Assembly: GCF_003573695.1 (NCBI RefSeq)
Contig: NC_039359.1
Location: forward strand, 156,666,210-156,730,209
Source: Papaver somniferum
Lineage: Eukaryota; Streptophyta; Magnoliopsida; Ranunculales; Papaveraceae
Direction: 5' to 3'
DNA: 64,000 bases
The notes below the pieces were generated by a model, which had not been told where the DNA came from, searched no databases, and saw only the letters and a program-made list of their open reading frames with translations. Of this stretch, positions 11,481 to 21,694 are shown in pieces (the first letter of the stretch is position 1; each line of letters starts with the position of its first letter). A program made the position numbers and the translations under genes.

Positions 11481-12217
11481 TGATGTATTTTCCAAAAGTT
11501 GTTGTAGTAGTGGTAAATAATAGGTTCTTTTCAGACTTGTGAAGGAAATGAAATTTTAGATTTAATAAAATTATATATACAAAAATATTAACAATGGGCG
11601 AGAGGTACTGGGACTAAGGATTTGGCCGAATTCACTACACGGGGTTCATTCATATATTCTTTGACAATTTAAAACTCAATAAAATTAACATGGACTCTGA
11701 TTTTGCCAAGATAGATTCTCAAAACATCGATTGTAAGTCCTAAGCATGATGTATCAAAACACCTAAGCTAAGCATACATCATCAAATTAAATAACAACAA
11801 ATTAATTCAAATCATATTTCAATTTTAGATTAATGCAAAAGTCATAAAAAAGAATAAAATAAATTACCCCAAGGATGAAATTCAGCCTCCTCCGTCGTCC
11901 CATTGTTGGGTTTTAGATCCTCATGATGAAAACACGCTCAAAATATATTTGTATAGCTCAAATGGTGTTTACAATGGAGAGAAAAGGAGAAAATGGTGTA
12001 AAACTGTAATCTGCGACGGACAAAAAGCGTCACAGAATGAACGATACAAGTGCTGCTGCTGTTTAGACTGCACTGCGACCCACGGTTGTGCGTCTTAGAC
12101 ACTGTTGATAAACGACTGTCTTTGCGAGTCTATTCTTCGTGTTCTTGGTGTTCTTCATCATCATCAGCAGCAGAAACAGAGTTTCATCAACTCTTGATTT
12201 CTGCTTCTCTGGACCTC
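11481..12217 (-). repeat. OF-1 3' LTR, left piece
   Basis: Begins TGATGTATTTTCC, as at 24385. It ends at ACCTC (12213-12217), the target duplication of the young insertion. Differs from the 5' LTR by scattered substitutions, roughly 2-3 percent by eye. Confidence 0.93.
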
Positions 12218-14722
12218 TGATGAGTGCCAAATGTTGTATATATTTATCCCTTTTTGTTGGCATTTAACTCATCTTTTGTGCATTAATTCTACATTTTATC
12301 CCATATTCTGTATTTTCATTGTTTTCAAGAATAAATATTTTTCTTACTTAATTTTGCATTTTTAGGTAATAAATAAAGTCTGGATGAATTGCGGAGCGGA
12401 AAAGAGCAGAAAAGTGGTGAAAAGCCGGGAGAAATTACGCAAAGAAGCCGCAAAGAATGGAGCGCACGTCCAAAAAGCTGGAAATGGGCTCAAGAAGAAG
12501 AAAGTTGTTCTTAAAGAAGAAGTGGGCTCAAGGTTTTCCAAGCCCAAACTCATTTCCCAAACCCATTTTCTATATCCAAGCCCGTCTCGGATTTCAGCCG
12601 TCAGATCGAAGCATTTCAGCATCCTACGGTCGCTCCATCATCGCACATCAAACTCCGAAGCCCCCGCTTTACATCACAACGCCCATCTCCATCTTGGGTC
12701 GTCCGTTTTGCTACATCCCTTCATCCGACGGTCGCTACACGCTTACCTCCGTATCGCCGTTGGATCCACCTACCATCTTCCCATCCATAGCTCCTTGTCG
12801 CAGATCATCAAACCTCGCTGAACCCGCCTAACACCCAAGTATCGAACACCCTATACCCAGCCAAACGCACCTTTCTTCTTTCTTCTCCATCTCTTCTTCC
12901 TTCAGAACCCGTACCACCACCATGTCCGTCTCCATCACCACCATCTTCTCCCCAAATCACTCCACCATCTACGCCACCAAATCACTCTACTCTACCTATA
13001 ACCAGAAACCCATCCATCCTATTAGCCTATTTCGCTAGTTTCACAAACCCTCTCAAATTTAGGGTTTTGAAATTAGGGAAATAGAGTTAGGCATGACAGA
13101 GATGGAAGAAGAAGCAATAGAAGCATGGAAGAGCAGGAGGAACAAGAAGAGAGCATGGGTCGTCGACGTGGGTGAAGAATTTTAGGTAAACCCTAACCCT
13201 AGTTTTCTCGGTTTTGGGAATTAGGGTTCGTCATTCCTTTTTTGTATAAATTGAGGGCTGGGTATTACTGTTGAGGTGTTCTTGGATTAACCAAGTAACC
13301 AATTAGGGTTAAATTTCAGTTTTAATTTAAATTTTGGGTTTAATTTTAATTTCAATTTCAACTGTTTAATTTTAGGGTTTCTTATAATTTGATGTTCTAA
13401 TTTCTCATTCAGTTTAAAGTTAATGTTAATGTTTAAATTTGTTGTTTTCTTTAATTTCATGTCATGTTTAATGCTTGTTGTTTTGTTTAATCCATGCTGT
13501 TATAGTCCAGTTCTAGGTTTATGTTTGTTTTAATTTCCAATCAATTCCTGTTACATGTGTCTTGTTAATGTGTGATGTTCCTGTTGATGTTTGTGTTCAT
13601 TGTTAATGTCATGTTAGTGTCATGTTAATTCACTGTAAATGTTTAGTGTTAAGTTTGTGCACTGTGAAGTGATGGAATGCTAGGCTAGAAGCCTTTGAAG
13701 CACTGAATTGATTGAGTAATGGAAGAAATCAGTGCTCATAGCAAGCTGATTATCTTGCCATTCCATTTTTGTATGCTTAGGTTGCACTGATTTGATTGAG
13801 CATTGGGAGAAACTAGTGCTCACTAGTGACAATGAGCAAGCTAGTTCTCTTCCCACTCTAGAAGAATGCCTAGAGCCATTGACTTGGCTTTGTTTCTTTT
13901 TCTTATTCATTTTCCTTAGCTATCTCCACATCCCTGCCCTTGGCCTTAGGCCTTGGTTTGTTTTGTCATCTTTCTTTGCTGTCTAGTATTTGCTTTGTTT
14001 AGTTCTTGGCTGTTCTTTTGTTTTCTGTTTTGCTTCCATCTTTAGCCATTGGCCACTGTTTTTCTTCCTCCTCCCTACCCTGCTACTCAGTGCTTTGGCC
14101 ACTGCCTTGCAAACTGCTAGTGCTGCTGTGCCTCTGCTCCAGCTGCTGTTGCAGCTGCTTCCTAGACAGCAACTCTGCTCCTTCTCCAGCTGCCTTGCTT
14201 GCTGCCAGCTTCTCCACTGACCTGTCACTCCTTGCTGGACTGCTGCTGCAACTGCTTCCTCTCCTGCTGCCATTCCTTTCCCTGCTGTTTTCCCTTGTTG
14301 CAGCTGTTGTTTTACCTTGTTGCAGCACTGTTGTTAGCCCCAGCTGCTACTGCTTGCATCTGCTCTGCTGTGCACTCAAGCCCATAGCCCAGTTCAATAG
14401 CCAAGCCCAGTACATTTCATTCCAGAAGCCCAAAGCCCAATTACTGTGAAAGACCACTTCACTGTTAGGGTGAAATTGAGCCCAAAGCTCAATCAAAGCC
14501 CAAAGCTCAAAGGTACAAAACCCACTAAGCCCATAAGTCCATTGGTACCCAAAGCCCAACAACAATTTAGGAGCCAAAAATAGCTAGAAAACTCCAAAAC
14601 ACACCCAGTCTCTGTGGATCGACCCGTACTTGCACGAGCTACAACCGACGACCGTGCACTTGCGGTATTATTGTAGGCCCGTTTATCACGCTTCATTTTT
14701 ATACACGTTCCCGGGTCCACCA
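12218..14722 (+). repeat. left LTR of young element (2505 bp)
   Basis: TATA box GTATAAATTG lies near 13254-13263. Relative to the right LTR it differs by about a dozen substitutions and four indels of 10, 2, 1 and 13 bp, which sum exactly to the 26-bp length difference. Short telomere-like AAACCCTAACCCTAG occurs near 13193. Open frames inside (e.g. 12384-12831) are not supported as genes. Confidence 0.95.
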
Positions 14723-14728
14723 AGTTTT

Positions 14729-14746
14729 TGGCGCCGCTGCCGGGGA
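14729..14746 (+). promoter_or_regulatory. primer-binding site, tRNA-Asp type
   Basis: TGGCGCCGCTGCCGGGGA starts six bases after the LTR end. It differs at one base from the complement of the plant tRNA-Asp 3' end used by Athila elements (established knowledge). Confidence 0.85.
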
Positions 14747-16191
14747 TTGGTGCTGTGTTTTTCTTGTTGTTTTATTAGCTATTTTTGCATTTCACTGCAT
14801 AGCATTTGCATCTGCATCTGCTTCACTTCATTTGCTGTTGGACCTGCTGTTCTGAACCTGTTTTTCCTCTGCTGGGACGCCACCAAGGAAAAGAACCAAA
14901 GCCCAACTGGGTTTTTGCAACAATATCAGAGCAGCTGGGCTGTGCTTAAAAGGTAACCCATTTAAGAGAACCCGAATTGTGGGCTTCCAATTTTTTAATT
15001 GTGGGCCTGTTTGTTTAATTTGTGGGCTTGTTTAAATTCTTTCATTGGACTTGTATTTTGGACTCTGGGTTTAAACCCAGCTGAGCTTGTGGATTGTGGG
15101 CTTGTTTCCACTCAAGAGTGGACCTCGAAACCAAAGTTTTAAAACAAACGTCGGGCCTTAACCAACTGGGCCAAATTAAACTTTCAAAATTAAAACTTAG
15201 TGTTTCGTGGGCCGCAGCCTTCCTTCCATTCCATTAAAGGACAAACAGTGGGCTTGCTCCCATTCAAAAACCAAATTTTATTTTCTTTTTTTTTTAAAAA
15301 AAAAGTTTTATTTTTCTCCCATTTAAGTCCAATTTTAGTGTTTTGAAACTTTCCATGTCTCTACACTTTTTCTTTTGGGTTGATCCTCAACTCTTTAGAC
15401 TTTTGGTGTATGGTGATTTTTTTGTATATAATCCAGTAGATAAAATTTCTTAAAAACCCTTTTGTTCCTTTTGTATATATTTTGCTAATCCAATATGATC
15501 TCGGCTGAAATATGTTGGATTTTTGCCTTGAATAACGGAGTTTTAATTCTGCTTTCGCCGAAATCGGGTATTCTCTCTCCTTTTACTCTACTCAGCATGT
15601 CCCTTTCCATATGTTGCATTTTAATTCTTTCCATGTTTTGAAACATTGAGGACAATGTTTAGTTTAGGTTTGGGGGTATAGAGTAGATACCATGATAATT
15701 TGCCATAATTGAAAACGAACTCCTTCTTTTTTTGAAAAAATTGAAAAATTCGAAAAAAAAAAATTGAAAAATCAAAATTGAAAAAAAAAAAAATTAAAAA
15801 ATGAAAAATCATAAAAAATGGAGCTCATTTACCTTGAAATGTTGACTCTTGTGCAAATATGTATTTTTATTAGGAGTCTTAGTCTAGATATTTAGGCACC
15901 CTGATTCTAGCACAATTCACATAGTGATAAGAAATTTGCACGCGCACGATCTACCAATACATGTATGGCCTCGATCTTCAAGGTGTTTGATAGGAAGTTA
16001 CGATTGCCAATCACTTTAGAATACTGAACGAAACTTGACTAGCTTGTTCTTTGGTTGGTTGGGAGAGAAGGTGGAGGTTACATTAAGAAAGACAACCATC
16101 GAATTTAACTGGGTGCATCAAAAAGGGCTACCTCTTGCAAAGTGTCATGTAATTTTTGTTTCCTTTTGTATATGTATCAAAAGTGTTTCCT

Positions 16192-16249
<58 letters not shown>

Positions 16250-16923
16250 GATGTATATATTCAGAAAAAAAAAGAGAAAAAAAATATCAAAAAAAAATAA
16301 TAAAATAAAAATAAATCAAGTATTTATCAATTCCATCATCTCTTGTTCCAAAAATAAAAAGAGAATAGTCAATGTAAATAAGAGTCATGTAAATAGTCAT
16401 TTTGTTGTTTCATTGTAATAAGCAAGGAGGGTGTATGCCATTGATGTACAACGCGAGTAATTGTGAAATACCTCCAACTCATTCACAATTCTCGTAAAGT
16501 CCGGACAGCTAGCTAGATTTCGACCTCAGTTCTTAGCCTGAGAAACTATCTCTTGGTGATTAGTAGTCATAACTTCAGATCTTTCTTTACACATGTGTAG
16601 ATACACTTTACACTTTTATCACATGTCTTTTTTTGTTATCAGTGCTAGGATTGTGCCTTTGATAGCTAGATTGACATCTCCATTTTGCTGTGAGCTTAAA
16701 CTGTTTTGCACATGTCACATTTGATGGAATCTGAGCTTATATTTTGACCTAGAACTTTGTAGGTACGTTCTAAGCAAACCTTCACGAGACTTCAACTCGT
16801 CCACTAGGGACACTTAGTGGTTTAAAAGGCTTAGTGCATACGCTAAATGCATTCGAGAGACCAGCGACAGTGGTATAGTTAGGATTTCCTTAGTTTTGTT
16901 TTACTTGAGGACAAGTAAAATTC
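14747..16923 (+). other. non-coding internal region of young element
   Basis: No gag, protease, RT or integrase motif in any frame. Contains AT-rich stretches (15280-15310, 15720-15830) and a run of about 50 adenines (16197-16248). A polypurine-like motif is at 15642-15679. The lysine-rich open frame over 16035-16418 merely reads through poly(A). Confidence 0.75.
15642..15679 (+). promoter_or_regulatory. internal polypurine-like motif
   Basis: AACATTGAGGACAATGT followed by GGTTTGGGGGTAT. The same composite motif is found in OF-1, OF-2 and OF-3 at a similar distance (about 1.2 kb) upstream of the true polypurine tract. Confidence 0.6.
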
Positions 16924-16938
16924 AGGTTTGGGGGTATT
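16924..16938 (+). promoter_or_regulatory. polypurine tract
   Basis: AGGTTTGGGGGTATT lies directly before the right LTR start TGATGAG, preceded by TTGAGGACAAGTAAAATTC. This is the expected plus-strand priming site. Confidence 0.85.
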
Positions 16939-19469
16939 TGATGAGTGCCAAATGTTGTATATATTTATCCCTTTTTGTTGGCATTTAACTCATCTTTTGT
17001 GCATTAATTCTACATTTTATCCCATATTCTGTATTTTCATTGTTTTCAAGAATAAATATTTTTCTTACTTAATTTTGCATTTTTAGGTAATAAATAAAGT
17101 CTGGATGAATTGCGGAGCGGAAAAGAGCAGAAAAGTGGTGAAAAGTGGTGAAAAGCCGGGAGAAATTACGCAAAGAAGCCGCAAAGAATGGAGCGCACGT
17201 CCAAAAAGCTGGAAATGGGCTCAAGAAGAAGAAAGTTGTTCTTAAAGAAGAAGTGGGCTCAAGGTTTTCCAAGCCCAAACTCATTTCCCAAACCCATTTT
17301 CCATATCCAAGCCCGTCTCGGATTTCAGCCGTCAGATCGAAGCATTTCAGCATCCTACGGTCGCTCCATCATCGCACATCAAACTCCGAAGCCCCCGCTT
17401 TACATCACAACGCCCATATCCATCTTGGGTCGTCCGTTTTGCTACATCCCTTCATCCGACGGTCGCTACACGCTTACCTCCGTATCGCCGTTGGATCCAC
17501 CTACCATCTTCCCATCCATAGCTCCTTGTCGCAGATCATCAAACCTCGCTGAACCCGCCTAACACCCAAGTATCGAACACCCTATACCCAGCCAAACGCA
17601 CCTTTCTTCTTTCTTCTCCATCTCTTCTTCCTTCAGAACCCGTACCACCACCATGTCCGTCTCCATCACCACCATCTTCTCCCCAAATCACTCCACCATC
17701 TACGCCACCAAATCACTCTACTTTACCTATAACCAGAAACCCATCCATCCTATTAGCCTATTTCGCTAGTTTCACAAACCCTCTCAAATTTAGGGTTTTG
17801 AAATTAGGGAAATAGAGTTATAGGCATGACAGAGATGGAAGAAGAAGCAATAGAAGCATGGGAAGAGCAGGAGGAACAAGAAGAGAGCATGGGTCGTCGA
17901 CGTGGGTGAAGAATTTTAGGTAAACCCTAACCCTAGTTTTCTCGGTTTTGGGAATTCGGGTTCGTCATTCCTTTTTTGTATAAATTGAGGGCTGGGTATT
18001 ACTGTTGAGGTGTTCTTGGATTAACCAAGTAACCAATTAGGGTTAAATTTCAGTTTTAATTTAAATTTTAGGTTTAATTTTAATTTCAATTTCAACTGTT
18101 TAATTTTAGGGTTTCTTATAATTTGATGTTCTAATTTCTCATTCAGTTTAAAGTTAATGTTAATGTTTAAATTTGCTGTTTTCTTTAATTTCATGTCATG
18201 TTTAATGCTTGTTGTTTTGTTTAATCCATGCTGTTATAGTCCAGTTCTAGGTTTATGTTTGTTTTAATTTCATGTTTTAATTTCCAATCAATTCCTGTTA
18301 CATGTGTCTTGTTAATGTGTGATGTTCCTGTTGATGTTTGTGTTCATTGTTAATGTCATGTTAGTGTCATGTTAATTCACTGTAAATGTTTAGTGTTAAG
18401 TTTGTGCACTGTGAAGTGATGGAATGCTAGGCTAGAAGCCTTTGAAGCACTGAATTGATTGAGTAATGGAAGAAATCAGTGCTCATAGCAAGCTGATTAT
18501 CTTGCCATTCCATTTTTGTATGCTTAGGTTGCACTGATTTGATTGAGCATTGGGAGAAACTAGTGCTCACTAGTGACAATGAGCAAGCTAGTTCTCTTCC
18601 CACTCTAGAAGAATGCCTAGAGCCATTGACTTGGCTTTGTTTCTTTTTCTTATTCATTTTCCTTAGCTATCTCCACATCCCTGCCCTTGGCCTTAGGCCT
18701 TGGTTTGTTTTGTCATCTTTCTTTGCTGTCTAGTATTTGCTTTGTTTAGTTCTTGGCTGTTCTTTTGTTTTCTGTTTTGCTTCCATCTTTAGCCATTGGC
18801 CACTGTTTTTCTTCCTCCTCCCTACCCTGCTACTCAGTGCTTTGGCCACTGCCTTGCAAACTGCTAGTGCTGCTGTGCCTCTGCTCCAGCTGCTGTTGCA
18901 GCTGCTTCCTAGCCAGCAACTCTGCTCCTTCTCCAGCTGCCTTGCTTGCTGCCAGCTTCTCCACTGACCTGTCACTCCTTGCTGGACTGCTGCTGCAACT
19001 GCTTCCTCTCCTGCTGCCATTCCTTTCCCTGCTGTTTTCCCTTGTTGCAGTTGTTGTTTTCCCTTGTTGCAGCACTGTTGTTAGCCCCAGCTGCTACTGC
19101 TTGCATCTGCTCTGCTGTGCACTCAAGCCCATAGCCCAGTTCAATAGCCAAGCCCAGTACATTTCATTCCAGAAGCCCAAAGCCCAATTACTGTGAAAGA
19201 CCACTTCACTGTTAGGGTGAAATTGAGCCCAAAGCTCAATCAAAGCCCAAAGCTCAAAGGTACAAAACCCACTAAGCCCATAAGTCCATTGGTACCCAAA
19301 GCCCAACAACAATTTAGGAGCCCAAAATAGCTAGAAAACTCCAAAACACACCCAGTCTCTGTGGATCGACCCGTACTTGCACGAGCTACAACCGACGACC
19401 GTGCACTTGCGGTATTACTGTAGGCCCGTTTATCACGCTTCATTTTTATACACGTTCTCGGGTCCACCA
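16939..19469 (+). repeat. right LTR of young element (2531 bp)
   Basis: Near-identical to the left LTR; TATA box near 17978-17987. It carries an extra 10-bp GTGGTGAAAA duplication near 17140 and an extra 13-bp stretch near 18270. It ends ...GGGTCCACCA, then the duplication ACCTC. Confidence 0.95.
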
Positions 19470-20287
19470 ACCTCCTCTCGACCCCAAACTCTCGACCACG
19501 CTTCTAGGACACCCAAGGAACCTATTTATACCCAACAACGACAAGAAATCACGCTCATTAACTCCAAATATTCTCCCATTACTCGGCAGTAAACGATATA
19601 TTTTTCTTTCCTTTTTTTATCTCGATCACGTATCTGCAGCTGTCAATTACGTGAAAGCTATCCCTGTTTATCTTTTTCACGCTCCAACAAGTTATTCAAG
19701 TCATTACACATCATCAGAACACGTACAAATTCTTCCAGAACCCATGGATATCTTCTCCCTGTACGTGTTTTCCCTGTTTGCAACTCGTGGATTGCCTAGC
19801 CGATTCTAGCTAATTCTGATCGAACCAAAAGCCCACAACGTGTTTGCTAGGCCATATCACAACTTCCTACCAAAAATCAGCCATTGAATCTCCCTAGAAC
19901 ACGTTCAAAACTTCGATCAAAAATATGCCAGTGAAGAAGGAAATTTTCCCGCCAAAAATGAAATTTGAATTTTAGAAGAAAGACACCCCTTATCCAGTGG
20001 TCGCCCCTTATCCGTTGCTGGAGTCCGAATAACACATGTCATTTGGGTGCTTTAAGTAATTTTTCTGGGGTGTTTCCAGCATTTTTTCTGGGTTTCTCCG
20101 GCGCATTTCTGGCGTGTTTTTAGTCTCTATCCTGGGGTATAAAACACCACTTTTCGAGCCAATTTCGCCGCAAGAGCTTATTTTTCCAAAAACATCTACA
20201 AAAACATAAAATAACACAATAAGTATTTACTCGAGTCTAACAATACAGAACATTGAGAACAAAATAGACACATAAATGCGTCTATCA
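19470..20287 (-). repeat. OF-1 3' LTR, right piece
   Basis: Starts with the duplicated ACCTC and continues the sequence interrupted at 12217. It contains the minus-strand TATA box (TATAAATAGG near 19520-19530) and ends GCGTCTATCA at 20287. Confidence 0.93.
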
Positions 20288-20302
20288 AATACCCCCAAAG
20301 TT
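20288..20302 (-). promoter_or_regulatory. OF-1 polypurine tract
   Basis: On the minus strand AACTTTGGGGGTATT abuts the 3' LTR start TGATAGACG. The same sequence precedes the 3' LTR in OF-2 (53701-53715) and, with one change, in OF-3 (63391-63405). Confidence 0.85.
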
Positions 20303-21052
20303 ATTATTTGCTAGTCCTCGAGCAAAACTAAAAAATAAAACCGAGTTAATCTCGGGAGGGTTTACCAGAGGTGTACCCACAAAAACCATGACTTCTGATT
20401 GGTAACAAGTATATAAAGAGCTATGAGGACATACATATTCTCAACCTATCTCCAAGTAACTAGAATGCCAGAGAAATTAAAGGTGTCAGCTCTAAAGCTG
20501 ACTGAAGAAAAGGGGTGACACATCCACACCACTGCTAGATAAAGAGATATCCGCTACACAGCTAGATAAACATTATAAGATGCGTCCGCTGCTTTACAGC
20601 TGGATAAGATTAGGAGAGAGATAAAAATGAGAGGGACATCTGCTACACAGCTGGACTAATTACGTGTGATGAGTTAAACCAGTGATAGAAAGATCTTGTG
20701 CCAGATTGAAAGCAGACTAACAAAGCAAACAAAATGCATCTTTCTTCGACTCTCTCACAGTGCTCAGTAGAAACAACGCCTTCTTCGGTCTTCAACTGTT
20801 GATGATAAACTCTCGAACCTCATAGAACCTTGACAATTAACTCTTCTCTTCGATTTCTTGCTTGACTTATAAATTTATTCTTCCCTATGGCCTTATTGAA
20901 CAAAAAGAACGTAATGATGTTTCATTATTTTTTTTAATTTTTTTTTTTTTTTTGAAAACAAAAAATTACAAGACAAAAATTTACATTGCCATGAGAGAAG
21001 GACTTTCAAAACTTGGATCTTTGCAACTTGTGTTGTCTTGGTATCACGGATT
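20303..21052 (-). other. OF-1 3' untranslated segment
   Basis: Conserved at nucleotide level with OF-2 (52916-53700) and OF-3 (62640-63390). It contains three AGCTGTGTAGCGGAT-like short repeats on the minus strand around 20530-20660, and a T-rich stretch near 20930. No ORF supported. Confidence 0.6.
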
Positions 21053-21289
21053 CTAACAACTTATATCATTTGCTCTTATAACTTCAACTTTGATTTTTGA
21101 ATTATTCTCTTTTATTGTTGTTTTTAAACCTAAAACGTCTTCAAATTTCTTCATAGATTTTGATGTCGCTCCGCTTGTTGATGATGATAAGTTTCTACTG
21201 AGAGAGAGTCGCAATCCAGTAACTAAGACTACATTGTGAGGTTGCTTTGTCTTTATGGCATTTCCCTGACCTACTTTCCTTTCCATCAT
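21053..21289 (-). CDS. small second ORF of OF family (78 aa)
   Basis: Unrecognised protein. Its core (KTKQPHNVVLVTGLRLSLSR, then NLSSSTSGATSKSMKKFEDV, then KVEVIRANDISC) is shared with OF-2 (52664-52915) and partly OF-3. It is basic and serine-rich, with no motif I recognise. The N-terminus differs from OF-2 because OF-1 has one extra base in the CAGGG run, so this start may be secondary. It lies between the internal polypurine-like motif and the polypurine tract. Translation is unproven. Confidence 0.35.
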   Translation of the reverse strand: MMERKVGQGNAIKTKQPHNVVLVTGLRLSLSRNLSSSTSGATSKSMKKFEDVLGLKTTIKENNSKIKVEVIRANDISC

Positions 21290-21502
21290 GTATGGTTAGG
21301 TCCATCACGGTTACCCTCTAAAAGGAACAAGTTCTCTCCTGAATTTCAAGGATCTCTATTTCTTTTTCTCTAATGTCTCAATAAGTTGTTATCTCTAGCA
21401 TTCCAATTTCTATCTTTTCGGTGAGAATCAGTATGTAAACTTAGCTAACCGGATACCATGTGACGCTAGAAGTTTCAAAAGTGCAACTAAAAAGTTTCTC
21501 CC

Positions 21503-21540
21503 ATACCCCCAAACTTAAATCTAACATTGTCCTCAATGTT
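21503..21540 (-). promoter_or_regulatory. internal polypurine-like motif, OF-1
   Basis: The minus strand carries AACATTGAGGACAATGTTAG followed by TTTAAGTTTGGGGGTATGG, matching 52429-52466 and 62142-62179. It lies about 150 bases past the long ORF. Confidence 0.65.
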
Positions 21541-21694
21541 CTAAAGATAAAATTAAAAGCATATGAACAAGGAGAAACTGTTACCATTTGAAGCAAAAGA
21601 GTTAAGGAAAGATATTACCGTGTTGCATGAGATTGGGTTACCTCCCAAGAAGTTCTAAGTTTAAAGTCTTCAGCCAGACATCGGAAGGAATTAG

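Larger units (their letters stand above)
12218..19469 (+). mobile_element. young non-coding LTR element with 2.5-kb LTRs, Athila-type primer site
   Basis: LTRs are at 12218-14722 and 16939-19469 (TGATGAGTGCC...GGGTCCACCA). Exact duplications ACCTC flank it (12213-12217 and 19470-19474). The empty site, CTCTGGACCTCCTCTCGACC, is intact in the OF-1 5' LTR near 25115-25135. The 2.2-kb internal region holds a tRNA-Asp-like primer site, A-rich tracts, a polypurine-like motif and a polypurine tract, but no gag or pol. This is a LARD-like, non-autonomous design. Confidence 0.96.

Noticed and set aside
12384..12831. Two overlapping open frames of 145 and 124 codons, repeated at 17145-17562
   Set aside because: They lie in LTR U3, overlap each other in different frames, and are similar only because the two LTRs are near-identical. 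No family motif.
13185..13200. Telomere-like AAACCCTAACCCTAG
   Set aside because: Only about two units, present identically in both LTRs of the young element; not a telomere or interstitial telomere array.
13983..14449. Cys/Leu-rich and Ser/Gln-rich open frames on both strands, repeated at 18730-19196
   Set aside because: Product of CTGCTG-rich low-complexity LTR sequence; both strands are equally open, no domain.
16035..16418. 127-codon frame with a poly-lysine run
   Set aside because: The lysine run is a 50-base adenine tract inside a non-coding element.
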